DNA from: AWTP1-13 sp963832445
GTDB taxonomy: Bacteria; Pseudomonadota; Alphaproteobacteria; Rhizobiales; Hyphomicrobiaceae
DNA length: 64,000 bases
NCBI GenBank assembly: GCA_963832445.1
Contig: CAWHUM010000010.1
Location: forward strand, 248,001 to 312,000
Reading direction: 5' to 3'
Part shown: positions 1-9,026 of the stretch, piece by piece
Numbering within the stretch: the stretch's first letter is position 1
Layout: each line of letters begins with the position of its first letter
Position numbers and translations under genes: made by a program
The notes under the pieces: model-generated
The model's database searches: none
What the model was told of the DNA's origin: nothing
The model's input: the letters and a program-made list of their open reading frames with translations, nothing else

Positions 1-173
1 GCGAGGCGCAGGCTTTTCTCGACATGACCGTGGAGGTCAAAGTGCGGGCGGAGCCCGCGCTGCTCGAACTCTTCTGCCGCCCACCGCGCCGAGGTCCGCG
101 CATCGTAGGCGATGTCCCACGTGCACTCGCATGGACCAGCAACGGATGCTCCACGGTTGCCTGCCTGACCCAA
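1..173 (-). CDS. Partial unidentified ORF running off the left edge
   Basis: A minus-strand frame stays open from a TGA at 189-191 to the window edge. Its third codon positions are almost all G or C, as in the real genes nearby, so it is probably coding. The only in-frame start seen is a TTG at 173. The readable peptide includes WDIAYDARTSARWAAEEFEQ and HGHVEKSL; no family was recognised. A second minus-strand frame (37-465) has weaker codon bias, but one inserted base could join the two, as happens elsewhere in this window. The C-terminus lies outside the window and the start is uncertain. Confidence 0.35.
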   Translation of the reverse strand, partial: MGQAGNRGASVAGPCECTWDIAYDARTSARWAAEEFEQRGLRPHFDLHGHVEKSLRL

Positions 174-467
174 ATCGGAAGAATTTGCTCAAAACGGTCG
201 CTTCGCGCCGCAATCGCCCGTCAAAGCCCGCAGACACCCCCTCAAACGCGTTGTCACGCGGCCAAGACCCAACTCTGACGTAGCGTTGGTGGACGGCCAG
301 GGGTGTCTGGTCGAGAAGCAGCAGCTTCCAGCTACCTTCTCGGGCATGCCACACATGCATCGTGGACCGCCGCCCCGGGATAAGCAGTGGCGACAACGGG
401 AACCGAAGGACTATTTCGCTGAGCGCTCCAACGTGGTCGAGCGCGAAGCGATGCAATCTCGACAACC

Positions 468-2864
468 TCAGCGCGGCCTGCCCGGTGCAAAGAAAAGCTG
501 ATCGCCGCCGAGCGAGCTGTAGAGGAAGGGCTCCTGTCGCCGGTCGGTTTTCCGGCGCACTTCGTCCCTGACCTTGCCGAACAGAATACGAATCTCGGTT
601 CCGGGTTCCTCGATATGGCCGAGCAGGGCTCCGCTAAAGGGACTGTTGCCACCTGAGGCGCCATCTTCCGCGGTCGTATCGTGTCGGGCGGAATAGGCCA
701 CCGCCGTATTGCCCTCCGGCTCGATCCTACCGAGACCCTGAGAGATCGACCGCCTGCCACCTGCCGAGCGTATCATGCGCGTGACGAACGGGTTGTTGCG
801 GCAGGCATCCAGGATGACCAACCCGAGCTGCTTGGCAGCGTCGACTTTGGCAAGCACCGCGTTGAGCGATACGCCTTCCAGAGGCACATCGGTATCGCGC
901 TTGAGTTTGACGTCGATGGGAATGAGATAGTTTGTGCCGTCCATCTCGACGCCATGGCCGGCATAGAACACCACCGCCCAGTCTGCCCCGGCGACCAAAT
1001 CGCCGAAATCCGCAAGGGCTTCGACCATCTGCGAGCGATTGAGATCATAGTAGTCGTTGACGGTAAATCCCAGCTTGCGCAGCGACGAGGCGACCCCACG
1101 CGCGTCATTGGTGGGATTATCAAGGACGCCGGCATGGGCATAGCTGCTGTTGCCGATGACGAGGGCCACCCGCTTGCCGACCGAAGGTGCGGAGGCGGCC
1201 TTGGGCTGGTTCAGGCGTCCCAGCCGAGCAAGGGCGACTTCCTGCCTCTGGCGCGTGTCGGCCAAGTCCTTCGGCAACGTCAGGACCATGGCGTAGTCGG
1301 CAATCGCGCGGTCACGATCGCCCATGGCCTCGTAGAGCTTGCCACGATTGTTCAGAGCAAGGGCACTCTTCGGATCGAAGCGGATTGCCTCGCTGAAGTC
1401 GGCGAGCGCGCGGTCGCGGTCGCCCTTGGCCTCGTGTACCAGACCTCGGTTGTTGTAGGCCAAGGAGTGTTTTGGATCGTGCTGGAGGGCTTTCGTGTAC
1501 TCGGCAATTGCCCTGTCCATGTCGCCGATGCGCCAGTACAGGACGCCCCGGCTCACGTACGCACAGGGACATATCGAGGCATCGATGCGGATCGCCTCGT
1601 CGTAGTCGGCAAGGGCGGTCTGGTACTCGCCCTTCTCCTCATAGGCGTTACCCCGGGCGAGATAGCTGATTGCGGATTTGCCATTAAGGCGAATGGCCTC
1701 GTTGAACTCGGCAATGGCGCGATCGTAGTTTCTCTTGCGCGTGTAAGCGACGCCGCGGGAATGATAGAACCGCGCGTCCTTGGGATCGATCTCGATCGCC
1801 TTCTCGAAGTCGGCAATGGCGATGTCGTACTCTTCCCTATTGTGGGTATAGATGAATCCGCGATTGTAATAGGCCTCCGCCATTCTTGGGTCGAGGCTGA
1901 TCGCCTCGGTGAACTCGCTAACAGCGCGATCAAACTCGCCTTTGTTCGCGTAGATTTGACCACGGCTGAAGTACGCGCAGGCACACACCGCCCGGTCGAT
2001 GCGGATGGCATTGTCATAGTCGGCAAGGGCATTCTGGTAATCGCCCTTCGCCCTGTAGGCGCCGGCCCGCCCGAGATAAATGTTGGCTGATTTCGGATCG
2101 AGACGAATAGCCTCGCTAAGGTCGGCGATCGCCCGATCGTAGTCGCCCTTCCTGGTGTAGGCGTCGCCGCGACCAAAGTGGTGGTAAGCTGCCTTGGGGT
2201 CGATTTCTATTGCCTTCGTGTAGTCCGCGATCGCCTTGTCAAACTCACCCTTGGCCGCGAATGCACGGGCCCTATTCCGATAAGCCGAACCGAAATTCGC
2301 GTCGATTTCGATGGCCCTGTTGAGATCCGCGATCGCCTGGTCGTACTCTCGCTTCCTTTGCAGCACGTAGCCGCGCAAGTCGAAAGCCCTGGCGCTTTTG
2401 GGGTCCAGGCGAATGCCTTCGCTGAGGTCGGCGATCGCCCGGTCGAGCTCACCCTTGTCGTCCCACGTGTCGCCCCGATTGACGTACGCCACGGCGAGGC
2501 CGGGATCGAGCTGTATCGCCTGGCTGTAGTCGGCGATCGCCCGGTCATACTCTTTCTTTCTCTGCAGGACGGTGCCGCGCAGATCGAAAGCCACCGCGCT
2601 GTTGGCATCGAGACGGATCGCCTCCGTCGCGTCGGCGAGGGCATGGTCGAGGTCGCCTTTGCGAATGTAGGCCTGGCCGCGGTGGACGTGCACCGCTGCG
2701 CGCGCGACACCCGCCGTGCCGCCTTCGGTGATGATCTGAGTGCACGCAAGAATGCGGCGGTCGGGCTCGCCCAGCCTGCAGTCCTGGAGGAGGTCGGCGG
2801 TGGCGGGGCTCGGCACTCCCGCAATGAACAATAGGGCAATGAGCAAACGGCATGAACGTCGCAT
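468..2864 (-). CDS. Secreted TPR-repeat protein with C-terminal caspase-like (peptidase C14) domain
   Basis: The 798-residue protein has a Sec-type signal peptide (about residues 1-23). About fourteen consecutive 34-residue TPR units follow (about 58-533), with the usual RAIADYxxAIxxDP pattern. A caspase-like domain (about 563-710) carries the expected dyad: His in FYAGHG (about residue 637) and Cys in LDACRNNPF (about 688). Such proteins are prokaryotic caspase homologues (metacaspase/orthocaspase type); the TPR array should bind partner proteins. The signal peptide places it in the periplasm or at the envelope, not in the cytoplasm. Substrate unknown. It resembles the caspase gene at 39254-40457 in its catalytic domain but has a much larger TPR region. 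It ends 468 bp inside the window, with no clear operon partner. Confidence 0.9.
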   Translation of the reverse strand: MRRSCRLLIALLFIAGVPSPATADLLQDCRLGEPDRRILACTQIITEGGTAGVARAAVHVHRGQAYIRKGDLDHALADATEAIRLDANSAVAFDLRGTVLQRKKEYDRAIADYSQAIQLDPGLAVAYVNRGDTWDDKGELDRAIADLSEGIRLDPKSARAFDLRGYVLQRKREYDQAIADLNRAIEIDANFGSAYRNRARAFAAKGEFDKAIADYTKAIEIDPKAAYHHFGRGDAYTRKGDYDRAIADLSEAIRLDPKSANIYLGRAGAYRAKGDYQNALADYDNAIRIDRAVCACAYFSRGQIYANKGEFDRAVSEFTEAISLDPRMAEAYYNRGFIYTHNREEYDIAIADFEKAIEIDPKDARFYHSRGVAYTRKRNYDRAIAEFNEAIRLNGKSAISYLARGNAYEEKGEYQTALADYDEAIRIDASICPCAYVSRGVLYWRIGDMDRAIAEYTKALQHDPKHSLAYNNRGLVHEAKGDRDRALADFSEAIRFDPKSALALNNRGKLYEAMGDRDRAIADYAMVLTLPKDLADTRQRQEVALARLGRLNQPKAASAPSVGKRVALVIGNSSYAHAGVLDNPTNDARGVASSLRKLGFTVNDYYDLNRSQMVEALADFGDLVAGADWAVVFYAGHGVEMDGTNYLIPIDVKLKRDTDVPLEGVSLNAVLAKVDAAKQLGLVILDACRNNPFVTRMIRSAGGRRSISQGLGRIEPEGNTAVAYSARHDTTAEDGASGGNSPFSGALLGHIEEPGTEIRILFGKVRDEVRRKTDRRQEPFLYSSLGGDQLFFAPGRPR

Positions 2865-3172
2865 TGCTGCCTCCCGGTGGGGCGCGATCGAGGATCGAAG
2901 ATTGTGCAGGTCAGTCGGATTGAAACGAATTGACAGTCGATTGGGTGTTTAGAGCCCAGCAGCGTGGCAAAAAGTGGGCTCGCGATTACCAGTTCCAGCT
3001 TTTGGCACTCGTTCGTCGTGCGGAGCGAGTCGGTGCCACTCGCGCAGCAGCCGGCCCGCGGAACGATCGCCCGGCTGTGGCGTTTCCGGCGGCACGACTC
3101 CTCGATGGCACCGATTTTGCTTAGTATGCTGTCAGTGCCCCCTAGCAAGGGCGTGCTGCCGGGAGGTCAGGG
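2865..3172. other. Gene-free divergent intergenic region
   Basis: 308 bp between the minus-strand TPR-caspase gene and the plus-strand transglutaminase-like gene, so it must hold both promoters. No convincing -35/-10 pair, operator or RNA gene was recognised. Short ORFs reading through it have poor codon bias and are not annotated. A GGGAGG ribosome binding site for the downstream gene sits at its right end. Confidence 0.5.
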
Positions 3173-3982
3173 ATGCGCATTCGCACCGGCTACGAGATCA
3201 CCTACGACTGCCCGCAGCCGACCCCAATGGTGCTGATGCTGAGCGTGCATCCAACCCGCCTGCCGGACCTCCTCACGCCCCAGACGATGACCTTCGATCC
3301 GCCGGTGAAAGCCCGCGAGTACCGGGACATCTACGGCAACATCTGCGCGCGCATCGTCGCGCCGCAGGGCCCTATCACGGTGTCGAGCGATTTCCTGGTG
3401 AACGACACGGGTCTGCCCGACATCGTCGAACCCGAGGCCCAACAGCTGCCTGTCGCCGAGCTACCCGACGATGTGCTCGTGTTCCTGCTCGGCAGCCGCT
3501 ACTGCGATACCGATCATCTCTCCAACACCGCGTGGTCGCTGTTCGGCAGCGGGGCGGGGGGCTGGGCGCGCGTGCAGGCGATCTGCGACTACGTCAACGA
3601 GCGGCTGAACTTCAGCTATCAGCACGCCTCGGCGACGCGCACCGCATTCGACGGCTTCCGAGAACAGCGCGGCGTGTGCCGGGACTTCGCCCACCTTGCC
3701 ATCACCTTGTGCCGCTGCTTGAACATTCCGGCGCGCTACTGCACGGGCTACCTCGGCGACATCGGCGTGCCAATAAATCCTGATCCCATGGACTTCAGTG
3801 CGTGGTTCGAGGCCTATCTTGACGGCCGCTGGTACACCTTCGACGCGCGCCACAACACCCCGCGCATCGGCCGCGTCCTGATGGCGCGCGGCCGCGATGC
3901 CACCGACGTGGCGCTGTCGACAAGCTTCGGTCACACCAGGCTCGTTGGCTTCAAGGTGGTGACGGATGAAGTCGTGACGTGA
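3173..3982 (+). CDS. Transglutaminase-like (cysteine protease fold) protein
   Basis: 269 residues, with the bacterial transglutaminase-like layout: an N-terminal beta domain (about 1-95) followed by the catalytic core. The nucleophile is in RGVCRDFAH (Cys169), preceded by a linker helix and followed by the RYCTGYL strand. In most family members the next motif carries a catalytic His (xxHAWxE). Here it reads MDFSAWFEAYL, with Ser209 at that place, followed by FDARH (Asp224, His227). Such proteins are usually proteases or amidases rather than true cross-linking enzymes. The start has a GGGAGG site 7-8 bases upstream. No signal peptide is seen. The gene converges on the DUF2235 gene, and the two 3' ends overlap by 32 bp. 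Confidence 0.85.
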   Translation: MRIRTGYEITYDCPQPTPMVLMLSVHPTRLPDLLTPQTMTFDPPVKAREYRDIYGNICARIVAPQGPITVSSDFLVNDTGLPDIVEPEAQQLPVAELPDDVLVFLLGSRYCDTDHLSNTAWSLFGSGAGGWARVQAICDYVNERLNFSYQHASATRTAFDGFREQRGVCRDFAHLAITLCRCLNIPARYCTGYLGDIGVPINPDPMDFSAWFEAYLDGRWYTFDARHNTPRIGRVLMARGRDATDVALSTSFGHTRLVGFKVVTDEVVT

Positions 3983-5426
3983 AGGCCGACGCTCGGCGTT
4001 GCCGGGCGGGCGCGGCCGAGGCGCCGTAGTAGCCGCGCACGTCGCGATGGCGTCTCAACGGCCGCGGCCGGTAGGGCACCATGTCGCCATGCACCATGAC
4101 GGCGACATGCCGGAAACGCTGCAGCACGGAAGGGTGCAGCGTGGCGTGGTCCGGAATGCGGCGGTAGCCCTCCTGCCAGCCGAAATTGCGGGCGTGGATG
4201 AACAACAGAGCGAGCCGCACCAGCCAACCGGGGCAAGCGGCAATGAACGCCTTGCGCTCGTCGTGCTGGCCGCCGGCGCTGTCGGGGTAGAGCTGCAGCA
4301 CGGACGGGTCGATGAGGATGGGCTCGGGCAAGCCCAGCGCCTCCTCCACCATCCAGGCGAGCGCGATGTCGGAAAGGCGCGATTCCGTCTCCGGATAGCT
4401 GCCGCCGATGTCGGAGTGGCTGCCGGCGAACCACACCTGTTTGAGCCGGGGCGGGTCGGCGGCGGGGCGGTCCTTGATCTGGTCGTCTTCCCACGGCACG
4501 CAGCCGAATTTGCTGCGGTTCTCGTCGATGGCGAGCGCGTGACGGGCGTAGCGCACGGCGTAGTGCAGGCGGGTGTCGTAGAAGGCCATGCGGTAGCGGG
4601 CAAGGCTGGCGAGGCCACGGTAACGCACGCACATGGCGACATAGAGCGCTGCGGGAACGCCCAGCGTCATCGCCGAGAAGGTCGCCCAGAAATTCCATCC
4701 TAGCGCGTTCTGGGTGAGCAGGGCGCCGACGCCGCAGGCCGCCAGGTAGATGCTGGTGAACACGGTGAGCACAAAAGAGCCGGCGCCGAGCGTGCCGACG
4801 GTATCCCACACGCCGACGAAATAGGGCGCGGTGTTGGAGATGTCGGCCCCGCCCGAGCTGTATTTGGCGCGGAAGCGACTGGCGCGCTTCTCACGCTCCT
4901 TGTGATAGGGATCGCGGCGCACCGAGCTGCCGTACTGGTAGACCTGCTTGACGGCCTCGGCAGCGATGCGGCGAGCGGACTTGGGATCGCGCTGCAGCCG
5001 CCGCGTCTTGCCGGTGCGCTCGCAATGGATGGCTGTCGGCACGCCGCAGTACTTGAGCACACCCGCCACGCAGCGCACGGTGTAGGCGCCGCGGCTGAAG
5101 CCGAAGAGATAGATGCGGTCGCCCGGCTGCCACACCCGGATGATCTCGGCGTAGCAGTCGATGATGTTCTGCGTGATGCCGAGGCCCGTCGCCTGCGCGA
5201 GCAGGTTGTAGATGCGCCGCCCCAGCTTGATTTTGATGCCCTCGCCCGAGGCGCGCGAGCCGAGCCCGCCGTCGTAGAAGGCGATCTGGCGCTTGGGATC
5301 GATGCAGGTGTCGGGCGAAACTCGCGTGGCGCGCAGCAGCTTGTAGACGTTGCTGCGGGTCTCGTCGGGCATGTAGCCGCCCGCCTGGCCGGTGCCGTCT
5401 GAGAAAATGAGGATGTTCTTTGCCAC
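3951..5426 (-). CDS. DUF2235 alpha/beta-hydrolase family protein
   Basis: About 491 residues. The N-terminus KNILIFSDGTGQ and the nucleophile elbow GFSRGAYTVR (GxSxG) are hallmarks of DUF2235, the fold of T6SS phospholipase effectors of the Tle1 type and of many uncharacterised hydrolases. Two hydrophobic segments (around SFVLTVFTSIYLAACGVGAL and FWATFSAMTLGVPAALYVAM) suggest an integral or membrane-associated enzyme. The GTG at 5426 was chosen because family members start with xAKNIxIFSDGTG and a GGGGAAG lies upstream. An ATG at 5480 would add 18 basic residues with no ribosome binding site. No T6SS gene is nearby, so an effector role is not supported. The 3' end overlaps the convergent transglutaminase gene. 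Confidence 0.82.
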   Translation of the reverse strand: MAKNILIFSDGTGQAGGYMPDETRSNVYKLLRATRVSPDTCIDPKRQIAFYDGGLGSRASGEGIKIKLGRRIYNLLAQATGLGITQNIIDCYAEIIRVWQPGDRIYLFGFSRGAYTVRCVAGVLKYCGVPTAIHCERTGKTRRLQRDPKSARRIAAEAVKQVYQYGSSVRRDPYHKEREKRASRFRAKYSSGGADISNTAPYFVGVWDTVGTLGAGSFVLTVFTSIYLAACGVGALLTQNALGWNFWATFSAMTLGVPAALYVAMCVRYRGLASLARYRMAFYDTRLHYAVRYARHALAIDENRSKFGCVPWEDDQIKDRPAADPPRLKQVWFAGSHSDIGGSYPETESRLSDIALAWMVEEALGLPEPILIDPSVLQLYPDSAGGQHDERKAFIAACPGWLVRLALLFIHARNFGWQEGYRRIPDHATLHPSVLQRFRHVAVMVHGDMVPYRPRPLRRHRDVRGYYGASAAPARQRRASAFTSRLHPSPP

Positions 5427-5575
5427 TCTCGCTTCCCCACGCGCCCGCGCCGTGCCGCGGCGAATCGCGTGCCGTTCCATTTACGCAGGTGCACAGAGAA
5501 TTGGGTGTCGGGGCAAGGGGCGGGCCAGCCGCCATCCACAGGTGCCGCGAACCGTGCAGGGCCGTGGCGCTGCGG

Positions 5576-6256
5576 CTAGCCGGCGAGCCAAGCCGCTATG
5601 CGTTCCTCGCCGCCGCGGGGGAACCGCACCACCCGCGAGCTGTGCGATCGCGCCGCCCACTTGCGCGCCAGTACATGCTCGAAGATGGCCGCACCGAGCG
5701 CCCCGCCCAGGTGGGCGCGCCGCTCGCTCCAGTCGAGGCACTTGCGGCAGAGCGGCCGGCGGCTGCGCGCGAGGGCGTCGAGATCGATGCCGCGGGCGCG
5801 GAAGAAGGAGCCGGCCCGGCCGGTGGCGCGCACCGCGTCACTGCGCACGTCGAGAACGCCGGCCGTGGCGAGGCGGTCGAAGATCCTGACCGCCAGATCT
5901 CCCGCCAAGTGATCGTAGCAGGAGCGGGCGCGCCGCAGCTCCGGATCGCGGGGCCCAGGGCGCGTACGCAAGTGCCCGGCGCGTGCGGCGAGCGGCATCA
6001 GGCCTTCGAGCGCCGTTACCACGTCGCTGTCGGCCAGGCGGAAGTAGCGATGCCGGCCCTGGCGTTCCACGGCGACGAGGCCTGCAGCTTCGAGCTTGCC
6101 GAGATGGCCGCTGACGGTCGAAAGACCTAGTCCCGCTTCCTGGGCAAGCTCGGTGACCGTTAGCGCGGGGCCGGCGAGCAGTGCGGTCAGCATGTTGGCG
6201 CACGCCGGATTGCCGATCAGAGCCGCGATGCGCGAGATGTCCGGGCCTTCCTTCAT
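5576..6256 (-). CDS. ArsR-family winged-helix transcriptional regulator
   Basis: 226 residues. An ArsR/SmtB-type winged helix occupies about residues 5-75, with the recognition segment LTVTELAQEAGLGLSTVSGH at 32-51 and the wing VERQGRHRYFRL. The long C-terminal extension is typical of the larger ArsR subgroup. It holds a CRKC pair (Cys170, Cys173), a possible metal or redox site, and ends in basic residues. The gene is divergent from the MFS carrier at 6395. A 7-bp inverted repeat (6254-6279) overlaps its own start codon, which suggests autorepression and control of the carrier. The ligand is unknown. Confidence 0.85.
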   Translation of the reverse strand: MKEGPDISRIAALIGNPACANMLTALLAGPALTVTELAQEAGLGLSTVSGHLGKLEAAGLVAVERQGRHRYFRLADSDVVTALEGLMPLAARAGHLRTRPGPRDPELRRARSCYDHLAGDLAVRIFDRLATAGVLDVRSDAVRATGRAGSFFRARGIDLDALARSRRPLCRKCLDWSERRAHLGGALGAAIFEHVLARKWAARSHSSRVVRFPRGGEERIAAWLAG

Positions 6257-6279
6257 AGTTTGTTATTTACCGAACTATG
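6254..6279. promoter_or_regulatory. Candidate ArsR operator (inverted repeat over start codon)
   Basis: CATAGTT (6254-6260) and its exact complement AACTATG (6273-6279) are separated by 12 AT-rich bases in an otherwise GC-rich region. The left arm contains the start codon of the ArsR-family gene. The place and size fit an ArsR-type dimer site controlling both divergent genes. Binding is inferred, not shown. Confidence 0.45.
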
Positions 6280-6394
6280 GCGGCGTGTCAACGTGCGATG
6301 GTCGTCGGCGTGGCGGAAGCAAAGGTGGAGCATGGCCGCGAGGATCGCCGCTCGGAGCAGCGCCCGAGCATCCCGCGTCGCGGGCGCGAGCTGA

Positions 6395-7624
6395 ATGGCC
6401 GCTGCCCCGCCGTGCGAGGTCGACGAGAGCACGCTGGCCTACCCCGGCTGGCGGGTCGTGCTCGTCTGCTTCGCCATGGCGGTGGTGTGCTGGGGCTTCG
6501 GCTTCTATGGCCACGCCTTCTATCTGGTCGAGCTGCAGCGCCTCAACGGCTGGCCGACCGCGCTGATCTCATCGGCCACCACGGCCTACTACTTCGTCAG
6601 CGCCGTGCTGGTGGTCTTTATCAGCGATGCCATTCGTCGGCTCGGTGCGCGCACCTGCGTGCTGATCGGGGCCGGGGCCTTTGCGGCGTCTGCTGTGGCC
6701 CTGCCGTTCGTGGCCCAGCCGGCGCAACTCTTCGCCGTCTACCTGCTGATGGCGGTCGGCTGGGCCGGCATGAGCGTCGGCGCCATCACCAATATTCTGG
6801 GGTTGTGGTTCACGACGAAGCGCGGACTGGCGATCAGCCTGGCGCTCAACGGGGCAAGCCTGAGCGGCGTCGTGGTGGTGCCGGCGATGGTGCTGCTGGC
6901 CGGCGCGGCGGGGTTCACCGCCGCGATGCTGGCGGGCGCCGCGTTCATCGTGCTGTTGATCACGCCGCTTGCGGTCGCCTACCTGGGCGATGCCGCGCCG
7001 CGCTCGACCGGCGCGGGGGCAGGCGCTGCAGACGGCAGCAGCGCCTGGACTCGCCAGAGGGCACTCAGGAGCTACGCGTTCTGGAGCGTGTCGGCGCCGT
7101 TCTCCCTCGCGCTGCTTTCGCAGGCGGGCTTCCTCGTGCACCTGATCGCGTTCCTGGAGCCGGCGACAGGGCGCAATACGGCGGGTGTCGCAGTGGCGGT
7201 CACGACAGCGATGGCGATCGTCGGGCGGCTGGTGCTGGGCATCATCGCCGACCGAACCAACCAGCGGCTTGCCAGTGCGCTTTCGCTGGCGAGCCAGGCC
7301 GCAGCCCTCATCGTCATGACCCAGACGCGCGATGCAACCACGCTGCTCGCTGCCTGCGCCGCTTACGGGTTCTCGGTCGGCAACCTCATCACCTTTCCAT
7401 CCCTCATCATTCAGCGCGAGTTCGATGCCGCCTCGTTCGGCCTGCTGGTGGGGCTGTCGACCGCCATCACCCAGTTCACCTACGCGTTCGGGCCCGGGCT
7501 GCTGGGCCTGGTGCGCGACCTGAGCGGCAGTTACACGGCCTCGCTGCTCTTGTGCGTCGTGCTCAATCTGATCGCAGCGGCGATCGTGCTGCGGGGCCCG
7601 CGTGTGGTGCAGCCCGTCGGATGA
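6395..7624 (+). CDS. MFS transporter (monocarboxylate/OFA-like)
   Basis: 409 residues with about twelve hydrophobic helices. The first helix follows the short lead YPGWRVVLVCFAMAV, a pattern seen in MFS carriers of the oxalate/formate-monocarboxylate type. The cytoplasmic loop after helix 2 reads DAIRRLGARTC and the central loop is about 20 residues, as usual for MFS. It lies 139 bp from, and divergent to, the ArsR-family regulator and is followed by a second MFS gene, so the pair may be co-regulated. The substrate is probably an organic acid, inferred from subfamily resemblance only. Confidence 0.85.
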   Translation: MAAAPPCEVDESTLAYPGWRVVLVCFAMAVVCWGFGFYGHAFYLVELQRLNGWPTALISSATTAYYFVSAVLVVFISDAIRRLGARTCVLIGAGAFAASAVALPFVAQPAQLFAVYLLMAVGWAGMSVGAITNILGLWFTTKRGLAISLALNGASLSGVVVVPAMVLLAGAAGFTAAMLAGAAFIVLLITPLAVAYLGDAAPRSTGAGAGAADGSSAWTRQRALRSYAFWSVSAPFSLALLSQAGFLVHLIAFLEPATGRNTAGVAVAVTTAMAIVGRLVLGIIADRTNQRLASALSLASQAAALIVMTQTRDATTLLAACAAYGFSVGNLITFPSLIIQREFDAASFGLLVGLSTAITQFTYAFGPGLLGLVRDLSGSYTASLLLCVVLNLIAAAIVLRGPRVVQPVG

Positions 7625-7720
7625 GTACGCATGGCACGCGGGCCCCGCGCATGCCTGCTGCGCGTTATCGGGGCAACGCGCTTGACCCGTGGGCAGTAAG
7701 GCCGGATTGTCCCGCCCCCC

Positions 7721-8983
7721 ATGGATGGATCTGCACAAGCTATCGGCACGAGGCGCACGGGCGAGGCGGAGTCGGCCTATGCCTTGGTGCGGCTCACCGC
7801 ATCGTTGCTGATCGGGTCGGTCGGCAGTGTCGGCATGTGGGCCGTGGTGGTGGCGCTGCCTGCGGTGCAGGCGGAGTTCCACGTCGCCCGAGCCGATGCC
7901 TCCTTACCCTATACGCTCTGCATGCTCGGCTTCGGCGCCGGCGCCGTGGTGATCGGCCGCCTGGTCGACCGTTTCGGCATCGTCGGCCCCGTGGTGGGCG
8001 CCAGCTTGACGCTCGGGCTCGCCTTCATCGTCTCGGGGCTGGCGCCGAGCCTGATGCTGTTCGCGCTTGCCAACTTGCTAATCGGATTCGGCAGCTCGGC
8101 GACCTTCGCGCCGCTGATCGCCGACATCTCGCACTGGTTCACGCGCCGGCGCGGGATCGCCGTGGCCATTTGCGCCGCGGGCAACTACCTGGGCGGTGCC
8201 CTCTGGCCGCCGGTAGTGCAGCGGCTCATCGAGGCGTTTGGCTGGCGCGCCAACCAGATCATTGTCGGCATCGCCTGCATCGCTCTCATGCTGCCGCTGG
8301 TGCTGGTGCTGCGGCGCCGGCTCACCGCGCAGGAGGTGGCAGCGGCGGAAGCGACCGCAGGCGCCGCCAGCTCGTCGCTGGGGCTCAATCCTTACGCGCT
8401 GTTCGCGCTGCTTTGCCTTGCCGGGGTGAGCTGCTGCGTCGCCATGTCGATGCCCCAGGTGCACATCGTCGCCTACTGCAGCGATCTGGGCTACGGCGTC
8501 GCCCGGGGCGCAGAGATGCTGTCTTTGATGATGGGCTTCGGCATCGTCAGCCGCATCGCCTCGGGCTTCATCGCCGATCGCATCGGCGGTCTCGGCACGC
8601 TGCTGATCGGCTCCTTCCTGCAGGGAGTGGCGCTGTTCCTCTATCTTCTGTTCGACGGCCTGACGCCGCTCTACGTGATCTCGGCGCTGTTCGGCCTGTT
8701 CCAGGGCGGCATAGTGCCGATGTATGCCATCATCGTGCGCGAGTATTTTCCTCCGAAGCTGGCCGGCACGCTGGTCGGGTTGGTGATCATGTCGACCATC
8801 CTCGGCATGGCGCTCGGCGGATGGCTGTCGGGTGCGATCTTCGACCTGACGGGATCCTACTGGCAGGCGTTCGCCAACGGGCTCGCGTGGAACGTGCTCA
8901 ACGGAGCTGTCGCGCTCTGGCTGCTCATGCGCCGCAACCGCCTGCGGCTTGCGCCTGCTCAGGTGGCGGCAGCTCCCGGATAG
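7721..8983 (+). CDS. MFS transporter
   Basis: 420 residues, about twelve transmembrane helices. The classical loop 2-3 motif reads GRLVDRFGIVGP and its C-terminal counterpart ASGFIADRIGGLG, both matching the MFS signature G-x-x-x-D-R-x-G. It follows the previous MFS gene by about 96 bp on the same strand. The two are only moderately alike, so this is an old duplication or a recruited second carrier. The substrate is unknown; the MCT-like architecture suggests a carboxylate. Ribosome binding is weak at the chosen ATG. Confidence 0.85.
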   Translation: MDGSAQAIGTRRTGEAESAYALVRLTASLLIGSVGSVGMWAVVVALPAVQAEFHVARADASLPYTLCMLGFGAGAVVIGRLVDRFGIVGPVVGASLTLGLAFIVSGLAPSLMLFALANLLIGFGSSATFAPLIADISHWFTRRRGIAVAICAAGNYLGGALWPPVVQRLIEAFGWRANQIIVGIACIALMLPLVLVLRRRLTAQEVAAAEATAGAASSSLGLNPYALFALLCLAGVSCCVAMSMPQVHIVAYCSDLGYGVARGAEMLSLMMGFGIVSRIASGFIADRIGGLGTLLIGSFLQGVALFLYLLFDGLTPLYVISALFGLFQGGIVPMYAIIVREYFPPKLAGTLVGLVIMSTILGMALGGWLSGAIFDLTGSYWQAFANGLAWNVLNGAVALWLLMRRNRLRLAPAQVAAAPG

Positions 8984-9026
8984 CCTCGCCCCGGCCTATG
9001 AGCCGGGGTTCGGCCTTGCCTGGCGA

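Noticed and set aside
191..467. Possible transposase remnant in the left-edge ORFs
   Set aside because: No DDE or HTH pattern and no inverted repeats were found; the frames have weak codon bias.
681..2090. 469-codon plus-strand ORF opposite the TPR-caspase gene
   Set aside because: Shadow of repeated TPR codons; no start signal or family match.
3951..5426. T6SS Tle1 effector
   Set aside because: DUF2235 is shared with Tle1, but no VgrG, immunity or other T6SS gene is present.
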